Below the pieces are notes generated by a model. The model had not been told where the DNA came from. It did no database searches and saw only the letters and a list, made by a program, of their open reading frames with translations. From NCBI RefSeq assembly GCF_036250735.1, contig NZ_CP109430.1, positions 3,472,001-3,536,000 on the forward strand: a stretch of DNA of 64,000 nucleotides, in the 5' to 3' direction. The translations under genes and the position numbers were made by a program. Shown here one piece after another: positions 41,668 through 50,022 of this stretch (its first letter is position 1; each line of letters opens with the position of its first letter). Source of the stretch: Streptosporangium sp. NBC_01495 (GTDB taxonomy: Bacteria; Actinomycetota; Actinomycetes; Streptosporangiales; Streptosporangiaceae).

Positions 41668-43119
41668 ATGTCAGTACGAATACCTACTCGCCGCCAGGCG
41701 GGGCTCTCGCCGGCCGGCCAGGCCTTCCTTGTCATGCTGGGCGCTCTGATCATTACCGGGGTGATCTGGCTGTGGGCGGTGGCCATGGCGCCGGTCGACG
41801 GGCGGGCACTCCTGGCGTGGAGTCTCGGCGTCATCGCCCTCCTGCTGTGCGTCGCCGTAACCTTCGCGGCGTACAGCATGTTGCAGGGACGCCTGCTCCG
41901 CGACCGTCTCGCCGGGGCGGACGGGGAGATCGCCTGGCTGGCTGACCACACCCTTCCCGCGCTGGTGCATCGGTTGCGCGAGGGCGCGTCGGCGGAGACC
42001 GCGCTCGCCGAGATTCCGCAGCCTCGCGGCCTGGCTCAGCAGCGCATCATGTGGATGCTCGCGCAGGAGATCGGCAAGGGCGAGCGCATGCGCGCGGCTA
42101 CGATGTCGGCGTGCGCGAACGCCGCGGGCCGGGTCCAGGCGCTCGCGACCAGCATGCTCGCCGACCTGCGCGAGATGGAGGACCGGCATGACGAGAAAGT
42201 TCTCGGTGACCTGTTGAGGCTGGACCACAGCACCGCGCAGGCGGGCCGCCTGGCCGACAGCATCGCGGTGCTGACCGGTGCCCGCTCCGGCAGGCGCTGG
42301 ACCAAGCCGATCGTGATGGAGAGCATCCTGCGCGGAGCGGTGGGCCGGATCAGCGCCTACCAGCGGGTACGTGTGCACTCCGCCAGCGCCGTCTCCGTCG
42401 CCGGGTACGCCGCCGAGGGCGTCATGCATGCGCTCGCGGAACTGATGGACAACGCCGCCACCTTCTCACCTCCCTCCGAGGAGGTGCACGTGTACGTGGA
42501 AGAGGTGACCTCGGGCGTCGTGGTCACCATCGAGGACTGCGGTCTGGTCATGAGTCCCGCCGCGCTGAGTCGCGCCAGGCGGGCCGTCTCGTCCGAACCG
42601 CTGGACCTGACGACGTTGTCCGGTACACGGCTGGGTCTGGCGGTCGTGGGCTGCCTGGCTCGCAAGCACGGCCTGACGATCTCCTTTCGCCCCTCCTCGC
42701 GGGGAGGCACCGGAGTCGTGGTCATGATCCCGCAGCGGCTGATCATGCAGATCGCCCGGGATCCCGTAGCGGAGACGTCCCACTCCGAGAGCGTCCGTGC
42801 GCCGCGCGCGGCCACTCCCACGCCCGCTCCCAGGGCCGCCGAGAGCGTCCGTACGCCGCGCATGGCCGCCCCCAGGCCCGCCGAGAGCGAACCCGCCGCG
42901 CCCGTGGGGGACGGCGAGCTGTACGGGCTGCCTAAACGCCCCCGCGGGCAGACGCTCGCCGCGGCCTCTTCGTCCTCCGAGCCCGACCCCTCGCCGCCGC
43001 CGCCGCCCAAGCCCAGGAAGCCGCGCTCCGATCCGGGAGCGGGATTCAGCGCCTTTCGTCAGGCCAGCCTTGGAACCGGTGGCGGTCCCCCTCCTCGGGC
43101 AGAGGATGACACACTGTGA
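41668..43119 (+). CDS. cvnA: Conservon sensor-like ATPase (CvnA)
   Basis: This 483-residue protein has two N-terminal membrane helices (residues about 15-70), a helical linker and a GHKL ATPase domain (ELMDNAATFSPP as N-box; VTIEDCGLVMSP as G1; SGTRLGLAVVGCLARKHG as G2). It lacks a clear phospho-acceptor His box. The C-terminal 120 residues are Pro/Ala/Arg-rich. In conservons, CvnA-D form a membrane complex resembling eukaryotic G-protein signalling. ATG 41668 follows GAGGA. It is first in cvnA-B-C-D-E. Confidence 0.92.
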   Translation: MSVRIPTRRQAGLSPAGQAFLVMLGALIITGVIWLWAVAMAPVDGRALLAWSLGVIALLLCVAVTFAAYSMLQGRLLRDRLAGADGEIAWLADHTLPALVHRLREGASAETALAEIPQPRGLAQQRIMWMLAQEIGKGERMRAATMSACANAAGRVQALATSMLADLREMEDRHDEKVLGDLLRLDHSTAQAGRLADSIAVLTGARSGRRWTKPIVMESILRGAVGRISAYQRVRVHSASAVSVAGYAAEGVMHALAELMDNAATFSPPSEEVHVYVEEVTSGVVVTIEDCGLVMSPAALSRARRAVSSEPLDLTTLSGTRLGLAVVGCLARKHGLTISFRPSSRGGTGVVVMIPQRLIMQIARDPVAETSHSESVRAPRAATPTPAPRAAESVRTPRMAAPRPAESEPAAPVGDGELYGLPKRPRGQTLAAASSSSEPDPSPPPPPKPRKPRSDPGAGFSAFRQASLGTGGGPPPRAEDDTL

Positions 43120-43202
43120 CGATCCCAACAAGACAACCAAACAGATTGGAGGGAGGGGCCGTCCCTCCGGCGGCGACGCCCGGATGACCGTCCCGGATTC
43201 CG

Positions 43203-43613
43203 ATGAGAACCTCAGAGCGTGAACTCACCTGGATGCTGGAGAACCTCCTGGAGAAAACACCACAAACCCGATACGCCCTGGTGCTTTCGAAGGATGGCCT
43301 CAAGCTGTCCCACACCCGTGCGTTGTCCGTGGACCGGGCCGACCAGTTGGCCGCTATCGCATCGGGCATCCAGAGCCTGTCTCATGGCGCGTCCATCGAG
43401 TTCGGCGACGGTACCGGCGGGGTGCGTCAGTCCATGACGGAGTTCCACGGCGGGCTGCTGTTCATCGTGGAGGCGGGCGACGGCGCGCACCTCGCCGTCG
43501 TGGCGACGGATACCGCCGATCCGGGCCTTATCGGGCACAACATGAACGAGCTGGTCGAGCAGATCGGCGAGTATCTGACCGCGCCACCACGCGAGCCGAA
43601 CCGGCAGATATGA
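43203..43613 (+). CDS. cvnB: Conservon roadblock/LC7 protein (CvnB)
   Basis: This 136-residue roadblock/LC7-fold protein begins LTWMLENLLEKTPQTRYALV with LSKDGLKLSHTRALSVDRAD, as in CvnB proteins, and contains a Gly-rich middle region. The roadblock family regulates small GTPases. It overlaps cvnC by 4 bp. ATG 43203 is assumed; the GTG at 43219 lies in another frame. Confidence 0.92.
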   Translation: MRTSERELTWMLENLLEKTPQTRYALVLSKDGLKLSHTRALSVDRADQLAAIASGIQSLSHGASIEFGDGTGGVRQSMTEFHGGLLFIVEAGDGAHLAVVATDTADPGLIGHNMNELVEQIGEYLTAPPREPNRQI

Positions 43614-43969
43614 CGTCGCGGCGAGTCAACAGCGAGAATCCAGACCGGCTGTACACCGTCACGGGCGGGCGTAGCCGCGCCGACCACAGCAGCATGGACC
43701 TGGTCACCCTCATCGTGAGCGAGTGTGACCCGGCACCGGGCATGCAATCCGAACATGCCCGGATCCTCCAGATGTGCGTCCGCCCGATGGCGGTTGTGGA
43801 GATCTCCTCGGAGCTGGGTCTGCCGATCAGCGTCGTGCGGATACTGCTGGGTGACTTGATCGACTCCGGCCGTATCACGGCTCGCCGCCCGCCTCCGATT
43901 CCCACCAGGGCGCAACTGCCCGACCCCGAACTCCTGAAGCAGGTGCTCGTTGGACTCCAGAAACTCTGA
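43610..43969 (+). CDS. cvnC: Conservon DUF742 protein (CvnC)
   Basis: This 119-residue protein matches DUF742: RLYTVTGGRSRADHSSMDLV near the start, then a winged-helix-like part (MAVVEISSELGLPISVVRIL). It acts with CvnB and CvnD at the membrane; the precise role is unknown. It overlaps both neighbours. Confidence 0.93.
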   Translation: MTSRRVNSENPDRLYTVTGGRSRADHSSMDLVTLIVSECDPAPGMQSEHARILQMCVRPMAVVEISSELGLPISVVRILLGDLIDSGRITARRPPPIPTRAQLPDPELLKQVLVGLQKL

Positions 43970-44555
43970 GCAACTCGTCCGCACACCACTACTGAGCACG
44001 GCGAACACCGGGCTCAAGATCGTGGTGGTCGGTGGGTTCGGTGTGGGCAAGACGACCATGGTCCGCTCGGTGAGCGAGATCCGCCCACTGAGCACAGAGG
44101 AGACCATGACGCGGGCGGGCATCGGAGTCGACGACGCGACCGGTGTGGCGGCCAAAAGCACGACCACGGTGGCCTTCGACTTCGGCCGCATCAGCCTGAA
44201 CGAGCAGATGGTGCTCTATCTGTTCGGGGCGCCGGGCCAGGAGCGGTTCTGGTTCCTTTGGGAGCGGTTGTTCTCGGGGACTCTGGGGGCGGTCGTCCTG
44301 GTGGACGTCCGCCGCCTGGCCGACTCGTGGTACGCCATCGACCGCCTCGAACACCACGGCATGCCGTTCATCGTGGCCCGTAACAACTTCGCCGAACCGG
44401 TTCACCCCCTGGAACAGGTGCGGGAGGCGCTGTCCCTCTCCGATGATGTTCCACTGATCGACTGCGACGCCCGCCGGCGCGACTCCAGCAAGGCGGTGCT
44501 GATCGCCCTTGTCAAGCACCTGTACACCCTGTCCTCCGCCCGGGAGGGCACCTGA
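43950..44555 (+). CDS. cvnD: Conservon GTPase (CvnD)
   Basis: This 201-residue small GTP-binding protein has a P-loop GGFGVGKTT, switch region TTTVAFDFGRI, G3 variant LFGAPGQERF and a late NNF where Ras-type GTPases have NKxD (ARNNFAEP), as often in CvnD. It is the switch of the conservon complex. The start TTG 43950 overlaps cvnC; its stop overlaps the P450 start (TGATG). Confidence 0.93.
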   Translation: MDSRNSEQLVRTPLLSTANTGLKIVVVGGFGVGKTTMVRSVSEIRPLSTEETMTRAGIGVDDATGVAAKSTTTVAFDFGRISLNEQMVLYLFGAPGQERFWFLWERLFSGTLGAVVLVDVRRLADSWYAIDRLEHHGMPFIVARNNFAEPVHPLEQVREALSLSDDVPLIDCDARRRDSSKAVLIALVKHLYTLSSAREGT

Positions 44556-45841
44556 TGACGAACGTCTTCCACACGCCCGACCCCGCATCCGGCTTCTCCG
44601 GCTCGCAGGCGCCCGCGGGCTGCCCCGCCCACCAGGGCGCCGTCCCCCTGTACGGGACCCGGTTCCACCAGGATCCGGCCCAGACGTACCGGGAGATGAG
44701 GCGACAGCACGGGCCCGTCGTCCCGATCCTGCTCGAAGGCGATGTGCCCGCATGGCTGGTGATCGGGTATCGCGAGCTCCGCTACGTCCTCAGCAACTCG
44801 CAGCTGTTCGCCCGGGACTCGCGCCGCTGGAACGCCTGGGATCGCATCCCGCCCGACTGGCCGCTGATGGCATACGTCGGTTACCAGCCCTCCTTGCTGT
44901 TCACCGAGGGAGCCGAGCACCAGCGGCGGGCCGGGGCCATCGGTGACGCCCTCGCCGCGGTCGACCAGTTCGAGCTGAGAACCCAGTGTGAGCGGATCGC
45001 CGACGGCCTGATCGACACGTTCACCGGCCACGGCCGAGTGGACCTGATGACGCAGTACGCCCATCCGATGCCACTGCTGGCCGTCGCCTCCATGTTCGGC
45101 CTGCCCGATGCCGAAGCCTCGCGCCTGGCCGGCGATGTGGGGGCGACGCTGAACGGCGGCGAGGGCGCCATGGAGGCCTACCAGCGGGTGCAGGCCCTGA
45201 TGCGGCGCCTGCTCGACGGCAAGCGGGAGCGCCCCGGCCCGGACCTGCCGTCACGCCTGCTGGCACACCCCGCGGGGCTCGCCGACGAGGAGCTCATCCA
45301 GGACCTGATCCTGCTGATGACCGCGGGCCAGGACACGACCGCCAACTGGATCGGCAACACCCTGCGGCTGATGCTGACCGACGAGCGGTTCGCCGTGACC
45401 CTGTCGGGCGGCCGACGTAGCGCCGGCCAGGCGCTCAACGAGGTGCTGTGGGAGGACTCGCCCAGCCAGAACAGCCTGGGCCGCTGGGCAGTGCACGACA
45501 CCCAGCTCGGCGGACAGCGTATCCGGGCCGGCGACGTGCTGGTCCTCGGCCTGGCCGCCGCGAACGCCGACCCGCAGGTGCGGCCGGACTCCTACAGCGG
45601 CTCCGGCGGCAACCAGGCACACATGTCCTTCGGCTACGGCGAGCACGGGTGCCCGCATCCGGCGCCGGAACTCGCCGAGGTGATCGCCTACACCGCCGTC
45701 GAGGTGCTCCTGGACCGGCTCCCCGACATGGTGCTGACGGTGGCGGCCGAGTCGCTCGTCTGGCGAACGTCCATCCAGATGCGCGGCCTGGCCGCCCTGC
45801 CGGTCGAGTTCAGCCCCGGATACTCCAAGGGCAGAATGTAA
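44555..45841 (+). CDS. cvnE: Conservon cytochrome P450, CYP157-like (CvnE)
   Basis: This 428-residue P450 has an I-helix oxygen motif LLMTAGQDTTANW and heme loop SFGYGEHGCPHPAPELAE with Cys ligand. The K-helix motif ExxR is absent: the equivalent reads NEVLWEDSP, with Trp where Arg is expected. That matches the CYP157 family of Streptomyces conservons, known to lack ExxR. No redox partner gene is adjacent. The substrate is unknown. It is the last conservon gene. Confidence 0.93.
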   Translation: MTNVFHTPDPASGFSGSQAPAGCPAHQGAVPLYGTRFHQDPAQTYREMRRQHGPVVPILLEGDVPAWLVIGYRELRYVLSNSQLFARDSRRWNAWDRIPPDWPLMAYVGYQPSLLFTEGAEHQRRAGAIGDALAAVDQFELRTQCERIADGLIDTFTGHGRVDLMTQYAHPMPLLAVASMFGLPDAEASRLAGDVGATLNGGEGAMEAYQRVQALMRRLLDGKRERPGPDLPSRLLAHPAGLADEELIQDLILLMTAGQDTTANWIGNTLRLMLTDERFAVTLSGGRRSAGQALNEVLWEDSPSQNSLGRWAVHDTQLGGQRIRAGDVLVLGLAAANADPQVRPDSYSGSGGNQAHMSFGYGEHGCPHPAPELAEVIAYTAVEVLLDRLPDMVLTVAAESLVWRTSIQMRGLAALPVEFSPGYSKGRM

Positions 45842-46077
45842 TGGTCCTGCCCTGGCGCCGTGATCTGACGAAACGGCGTCATGCCTGTACCTGCCGGCCG
45901 AAGCTGTTCCCGCATCCGCGTGGATGAGGAGTCACGGCGGATACCCAAGCCATTCGGCCGACGAGACGAGCCTGGAGTCCTTCCCCAAGAGGAAAGCAGG
46001 AGACCTTGAGCACCCTCTGCGAGAGCCCCTTCAGGCGAGACCGCCCACGCGTCGTTGACCCGGCACAGGTCTCCGCC
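45842..46077. other. Gap between conservon and right direct repeat
   Basis: No gene supported. It contains a short sequence at 45904-45930 resembling a type I-E CRISPR repeat half, discussed under rejected items. The junction of the inserted segment lies at its right end. Confidence 0.4.
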
Positions 46078-46115
46078 GTCGCGTCGGGCGGGAGCCGTAC
46101 GGTGATCAGGAGCAT
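46078..46115 (-). pseudogene. N-terminal fragment of the 81-residue S8 partner gene
   Basis: From ATG 46115, 13 codons (MLLITVRLPPDAT) equal the start of the intact gene at 39691-39936. After that the frame runs into unrelated codons, so the gene is truncated at the edge of the repeat. Confidence 0.75.
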
Positions 46116-46181
46116 GCACTCACGCCACGCGTCTCGCGCGGCGTCGCAACGAGGCGAGCATCCCGGCGGTGTCGACGACGC
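46078..46181. repeat. 104-bp direct repeat, right copy
   Basis: Partner of 39899-40002. It spans the end of the intact S8 peptidase gene and the truncated start of its downstream gene. Confidence 0.9.
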
Positions 46182-47478
46182 CGTAACCGTAGTCGTGGTC
46201 GAACCCGATGTCGCCGTGGTCGTCGGCGGTGCGCCGGAGCAGGGTGCGCAGCTGGGCGGGTGACAGACGGGAGGAGGGCCACAGGGTGCGTACGGCCGCG
46301 ACCAGCCCGGCCGCGACGGGGCACGCGGCCGAGGTGCCCGAGTCGGCCTCGTCGGCGCCGAAGGCCAGCGAGCCGGAGAAGTGGGTGTAGGCGCAGAGGT
46401 CCGGCTTGCGGGCGGTGAGGCGGCCAGGACCCTGCGAGGAGTAGCCGACCCGCTCGCGGCGGACGTCGACGCCGCCGATCGACAGGACGCGCGGGTGGGA
46501 GTTGGCGCCGGTGATCGGCCGGTTGGCGTACGCGCACCGGCCGTCGGGGCAGTCGCGCCCGCAGTTTCCCGCGGCGAACAGCACGTCGGCGCCCGCCCGC
46601 TCCAGGCTGGAGACGATCAGGTTGAACGGGTGGGCCGGGTTGTCGGAGTAGTTGCCGGGATGGCCCGCGGGGAAGTCCCAGTCGGGGGAGAAGGAGCCCC
46701 AGCTGTTGGTGACGACCAGGGAGCGCGAGGCTGCGGGCTGGGCTTCGAGGACGGTGCGCAGGTGGGCGAAGGCCGCGACCGCGTCCGACAGCAGGCCGTC
46801 CAGCGCGGTGCCGCCGGGGCGCCGGGAGAGCAGCACGGGCACGTCGATCAGCGACGCCCTCGGGGCGGCGACGAGCGCGTCGAAGGCGCACATCGTGCCG
46901 TGGTCGACGGGGAACTCGCCCGCCCTGCCCCGCACTCCGGACGGGTTCCAGCTGCGCTGCGCGTCGAGGGTCACGCCGCGGTCGAGGGTCCGGGCCACGT
47001 GCGCGGCGTTGATGCCGGTGTCGAGCACCGCGAGCGCGACGCCCGAGCCGTCGAGGCCCTCGCGGGCCAGCTCGGCGACGTGGAGCAGCCGCTCCACGTC
47101 GCGCCAGTCGCCCACCGGGGGCGTTCCGCCGCAGGTGAGACCCCGCTCGATCACCGGGTCGGCGAAGACCCCCACGACGTCGGGACGGAGCGAGGGCAGC
47201 AGGGTGATCCGGGTGGAGATCTCGTCGTCGGAGATCTCCCCGCGGACCAGGACGGAGGCCTCGTTGTCGGCGAAGGAGAACGTCAGCGGCTGGTTGAGCG
47301 AGAGGGGGTCGCCCCCGATGGCGGGAATCGGGCGGGGCACGACGACCGGGGTGAAGGAGGGGTCCACGACGACCCCGGGCAGCGCGTCGGCGACGTCGGC
47401 CGCCGGTGTGCTCACCGCGGGGTCGGCCACGGCCGCGACGACGTCGGGGGAGGGACGGAGCTGGAGCAGGACCCGCAT
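46120..47478 (-). CDS. S8 (subtilisin-like) peptidase
   Basis: This 452-residue peptidase has catalytic Asp (ALAVLDTGINAAH), His (PVDHGTMCA) and Ser (DSGTSAACPVAAG). The N-terminal 130 residues are a beta-rich region without signal peptide, so it may act inside the cell or be exported by a non-classical route. It starts at ATG 47478; upstream in-frame residues are not conserved-looking. The end is duplicated as a remnant at 39941-40003. Confidence 0.88.
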   Translation of the reverse strand: MRVLLQLRPSPDVVAAVADPAVSTPAADVADALPGVVVDPSFTPVVVPRPIPAIGGDPLSLNQPLTFSFADNEASVLVRGEISDDEISTRITLLPSLRPDVVGVFADPVIERGLTCGGTPPVGDWRDVERLLHVAELAREGLDGSGVALAVLDTGINAAHVARTLDRGVTLDAQRSWNPSGVRGRAGEFPVDHGTMCAFDALVAAPRASLIDVPVLLSRRPGGTALDGLLSDAVAAFAHLRTVLEAQPAASRSLVVTNSWGSFSPDWDFPAGHPGNYSDNPAHPFNLIVSSLERAGADVLFAAGNCGRDCPDGRCAYANRPITGANSHPRVLSIGGVDVRRERVGYSSQGPGRLTARKPDLCAYTHFSGSLAFGADEADSGTSAACPVAAGLVAAVRTLWPSSRLSPAQLRTLLRRTADDHGDIGFDHDYGYGVVDTAGMLASLRRRARRVA

Positions 47479-47649
47479 GTGCACCACCGGGGCTCGAGGG
47501 GATCGGGTTCCACCACGTTCCTGCATCCACCTCGGCCGCGTCCAGCCGCTGAAAGCACCCTCTATCTGGCCTCATAGGATGTAACCCACGCAAACGACAG
47601 GCGCGGATTTCCTTCCCTGCGCGGGTGCCGGTCACTAGCGTTGGGGGTC

Positions 47650-49719
47650 ATGACCGCAGAGCCACCCCCCAGCCCCGATGTCCGGCACACCCACTGGCTG
47701 AGCACGCGGCCCAGACTGATAGTGGCCAGTGGCTTCATGCTCTTCCTGGAACTGGCCCTGATCCGGTGGACCGGGTCGAACATCGTTCATCTGAGTTACT
47801 TCACCAACTTCGTCCTGCTGGGGTCCTTCCTCGGTATCGGGCTCGGCTTCCTCCGGGTGGGACGCAGCACTCGGCAGCCGTACTACTCGCCGATCGTGCT
47901 GGCCGTCCTCGTCCTGGTCGTGTGGCTCTTCCCGGTCACCGTGGACCGCCAGACCGAGGGGGTCCTGTACTGGACGAGCCTGAGCGCCAGTGGTCCGCCC
48001 GCCTGGCTGATCCTGCCGGTGATCTTCGCCGCGGCGGCGATCGTGCTGATGGGCCCGGCCGAGCTGGTCGGGCGCTGCTTCCCCGAGCTCGAACGACTGG
48101 AGGCCTACCGCTACGACCTGATCGGCAGCCTCAGCGGCATCGGGCTGTTCACCGCGCTGTCGTTCCTCAGCGCGCCCCCGGTGGTGTGGGGCACGATCGC
48201 CGCGATCGCCTACGCGGTGCTGCTCTGGCCCCGCAGGGTCTGGGCCCGGGCGGCGCTGCTCGTGCCGTCGCTGATCGTCGTCGGTGTCCTCGCGACGGAG
48301 ACACTGACGGCAGGGGCGCTGTGGTCGCCCTACTACAAGGTGACCTACGTGCGCGGCTACTGGAACGACGTGCCGCTGATGAACATCGACGTCAACGGCA
48401 TCCCGCACCAGCAGGCCACCCCGGCCAAGAGCCGCCTGGAGTGGGAGCGCCAGTACGCCCTCCCGTACGAGCGCGCGGCCTCCGGCAAGCTGGACAACGT
48501 GCTGATCGTGGGCGCGGGCAGCGGCACCGACGTGTCCATCGCGCTGTCGAAGGGCGCCAAGCACGTGGACGCCGTGGAGATCGACCCCAAGCTGCTCGAA
48601 CTCGGCCGCTCCTACCACCCGGACAAACCCTACGACGACCCCCGGGTCACCACCCACGTCACCGACGGCCGCGCCTTCCTGGAACGGACCTCCGACAAGT
48701 ACGACCTGATCCTCTTCGCGCTGCCCGACTCGCTCACCCTGGTCTCCGGGGCGAGCTCGCTGCGGCTGGAGAGCTACCTGTTCACCCAGCAGGCGATGGA
48801 GGCGGCCAAGGATCACCTCAAGCCCGACGGCGCCTTCTCGATGTACAACTACTACCGCGAGACCTGGCTGGTGGACCGCCTCGGCTCCACCATGCAGGCC
48901 GCCTTCGGCCACAAGCCCTGCGTCGACATCGTCAGCGAGACCGGCCAGCAGGCGGTGATCACCGCGGGGCTGACCACCGCGGCGCAGCGGTGCGGCTCGG
49001 AGTGGGCGGGGGCGAAGGCCGACACCCCGCCGCCGACCGGTGACGACCGGCCCTTCCTCTATCTGAAGGACCAGACGATCCCGCAGATCTACATCATCAC
49101 CCTCGGCCTGATCCTCCTCGTCAGCCTGCTCGCGGTCCGGGCCGTCGCCGGTCCGTACCGGCGGATGCGCCCGTACGCCGACCTCTTCCTGCTCGGGGTG
49201 GCGTTCCTGCTGCTGGAGACCAAGAGCATCACCGGGTTCGCGCTGCTGTTCGGCACCACCTGGGTGGTGAACGCGATCGTGTTCGGCGGGGTGCTGGTCG
49301 CCGTGCTCGCCGCGGTGGAGGTGACACGCCGCTTCAGGATGCCGTCCCTGCCCGTGATGTACGGCGTGCTGCTCGCCGGGCTGGTCCTGGCCTGGCTGGT
49401 GCCCAACTCCTGGCTGCTGGGCCTGCCGCTACCGGTGCGCGCGGTGGTCGCCGTGGTCGTGGCGTTCCTGCCGATCTTCGCGGCCAACGTGGTGTTCGCC
49501 AAGCGCTTCGCCGACTCCGCGGACGCCACCGTGTCCTTCGGGGCCAACCTGCTGGGCGCGATGGTCGGCGGCTGCCTGGAGTATCTGGCGCTGATCATCG
49601 GCTACCAGGCGCTGCTGATCGCGGCGGGCCTGATCTATCTGGGCGCCTTCGCCCTGCTGCCCAGGACCGGCGGGGTCGCCGGGGGCGTCGGGACGGCCGG
49701 AGCGGCCAAGGTCGGCTGA
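47650..49719 (+). CDS. Membrane protein with spermidine-synthase-like domain
   Basis: This 689-residue protein has about six membrane helices, a cytoplasmic SAM-like domain (NVLIVGAGSGTDVSIALSKG, then VDAVEIDPKLLELGRSYHP; about residues 270-440), and six or more helices after it. The domain keeps the nucleotide-binding core of spermidine synthases. Such fused membrane forms are common in actinobacteria and poorly understood. ATG 47650 is preceded by TAGCGT 8 nt upstream, hinting at a leaderless start. It is divergent from the S8 gene. Confidence 0.85.
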   Translation: MTAEPPPSPDVRHTHWLSTRPRLIVASGFMLFLELALIRWTGSNIVHLSYFTNFVLLGSFLGIGLGFLRVGRSTRQPYYSPIVLAVLVLVVWLFPVTVDRQTEGVLYWTSLSASGPPAWLILPVIFAAAAIVLMGPAELVGRCFPELERLEAYRYDLIGSLSGIGLFTALSFLSAPPVVWGTIAAIAYAVLLWPRRVWARAALLVPSLIVVGVLATETLTAGALWSPYYKVTYVRGYWNDVPLMNIDVNGIPHQQATPAKSRLEWERQYALPYERAASGKLDNVLIVGAGSGTDVSIALSKGAKHVDAVEIDPKLLELGRSYHPDKPYDDPRVTTHVTDGRAFLERTSDKYDLILFALPDSLTLVSGASSLRLESYLFTQQAMEAAKDHLKPDGAFSMYNYYRETWLVDRLGSTMQAAFGHKPCVDIVSETGQQAVITAGLTTAAQRCGSEWAGAKADTPPPTGDDRPFLYLKDQTIPQIYIITLGLILLVSLLAVRAVAGPYRRMRPYADLFLLGVAFLLLETKSITGFALLFGTTWVVNAIVFGGVLVAVLAAVEVTRRFRMPSLPVMYGVLLAGLVLAWLVPNSWLLGLPLPVRAVVAVVVAFLPIFAANVVFAKRFADSADATVSFGANLLGAMVGGCLEYLALIIGYQALLIAAGLIYLGAFALLPRTGGVAGGVGTAGAAKVG

Positions 49720-50022
49720 GCCCGGCGAGCCTCGGGACCCGGAGCTTTGGAGCCTCGGGTCTCGGGTCCCGGAGTTTTAGGGCCTCGGAGTTCCGGAGCT
49801 CTGGAGTCCCAGGGCCTCGGAGCCGAGGAGCCTCGGAGCTTTAAAGCCCCAGGGCCTCGGAGTCCGAGGCTCCTCGGCTCCGAGGAGCCCGGGGGACCAG
49901 AAGAGCGCGGGGGAAAGCGTTGTGGCCCGTCCTCCTTCGCGGAGGGCGGGCCACATGCGTGCGGGGCGGCCAGAGCCCCAGAACCTCAGAGGCTCAGAGG
50001 CGTGGTCGGCCGCGCGGGGCGG
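49720..50022. repeat. Degenerate GGAGCCTCGG repeat region with long hairpin
   Basis: The 300-bp gap between convergent genes holds imperfect repeats of units like CTCGGAG and GGGCCTCGGAG. It includes a perfect 23-bp inverted repeat, 49815-49837 with 49863-49885, separated by 25 nt that contain the palindrome GCTTTAAAGC (49838-49847). It may terminate both genes. A further hairpin (CCGCCCTCCTTCGCGGAGGGCGGG region, 49925-49950) follows. Confidence 0.75.

Noticed and set aside
45904..45930. Sequence like a type I-E CRISPR repeat (CTGTTCCCGCATCCGCG then TGGATGAGGA)
   Set aside because: Only one copy, with imperfect palindrome and no spacer-sized neighbours or cas genes. Chance likeness or a decayed trace.
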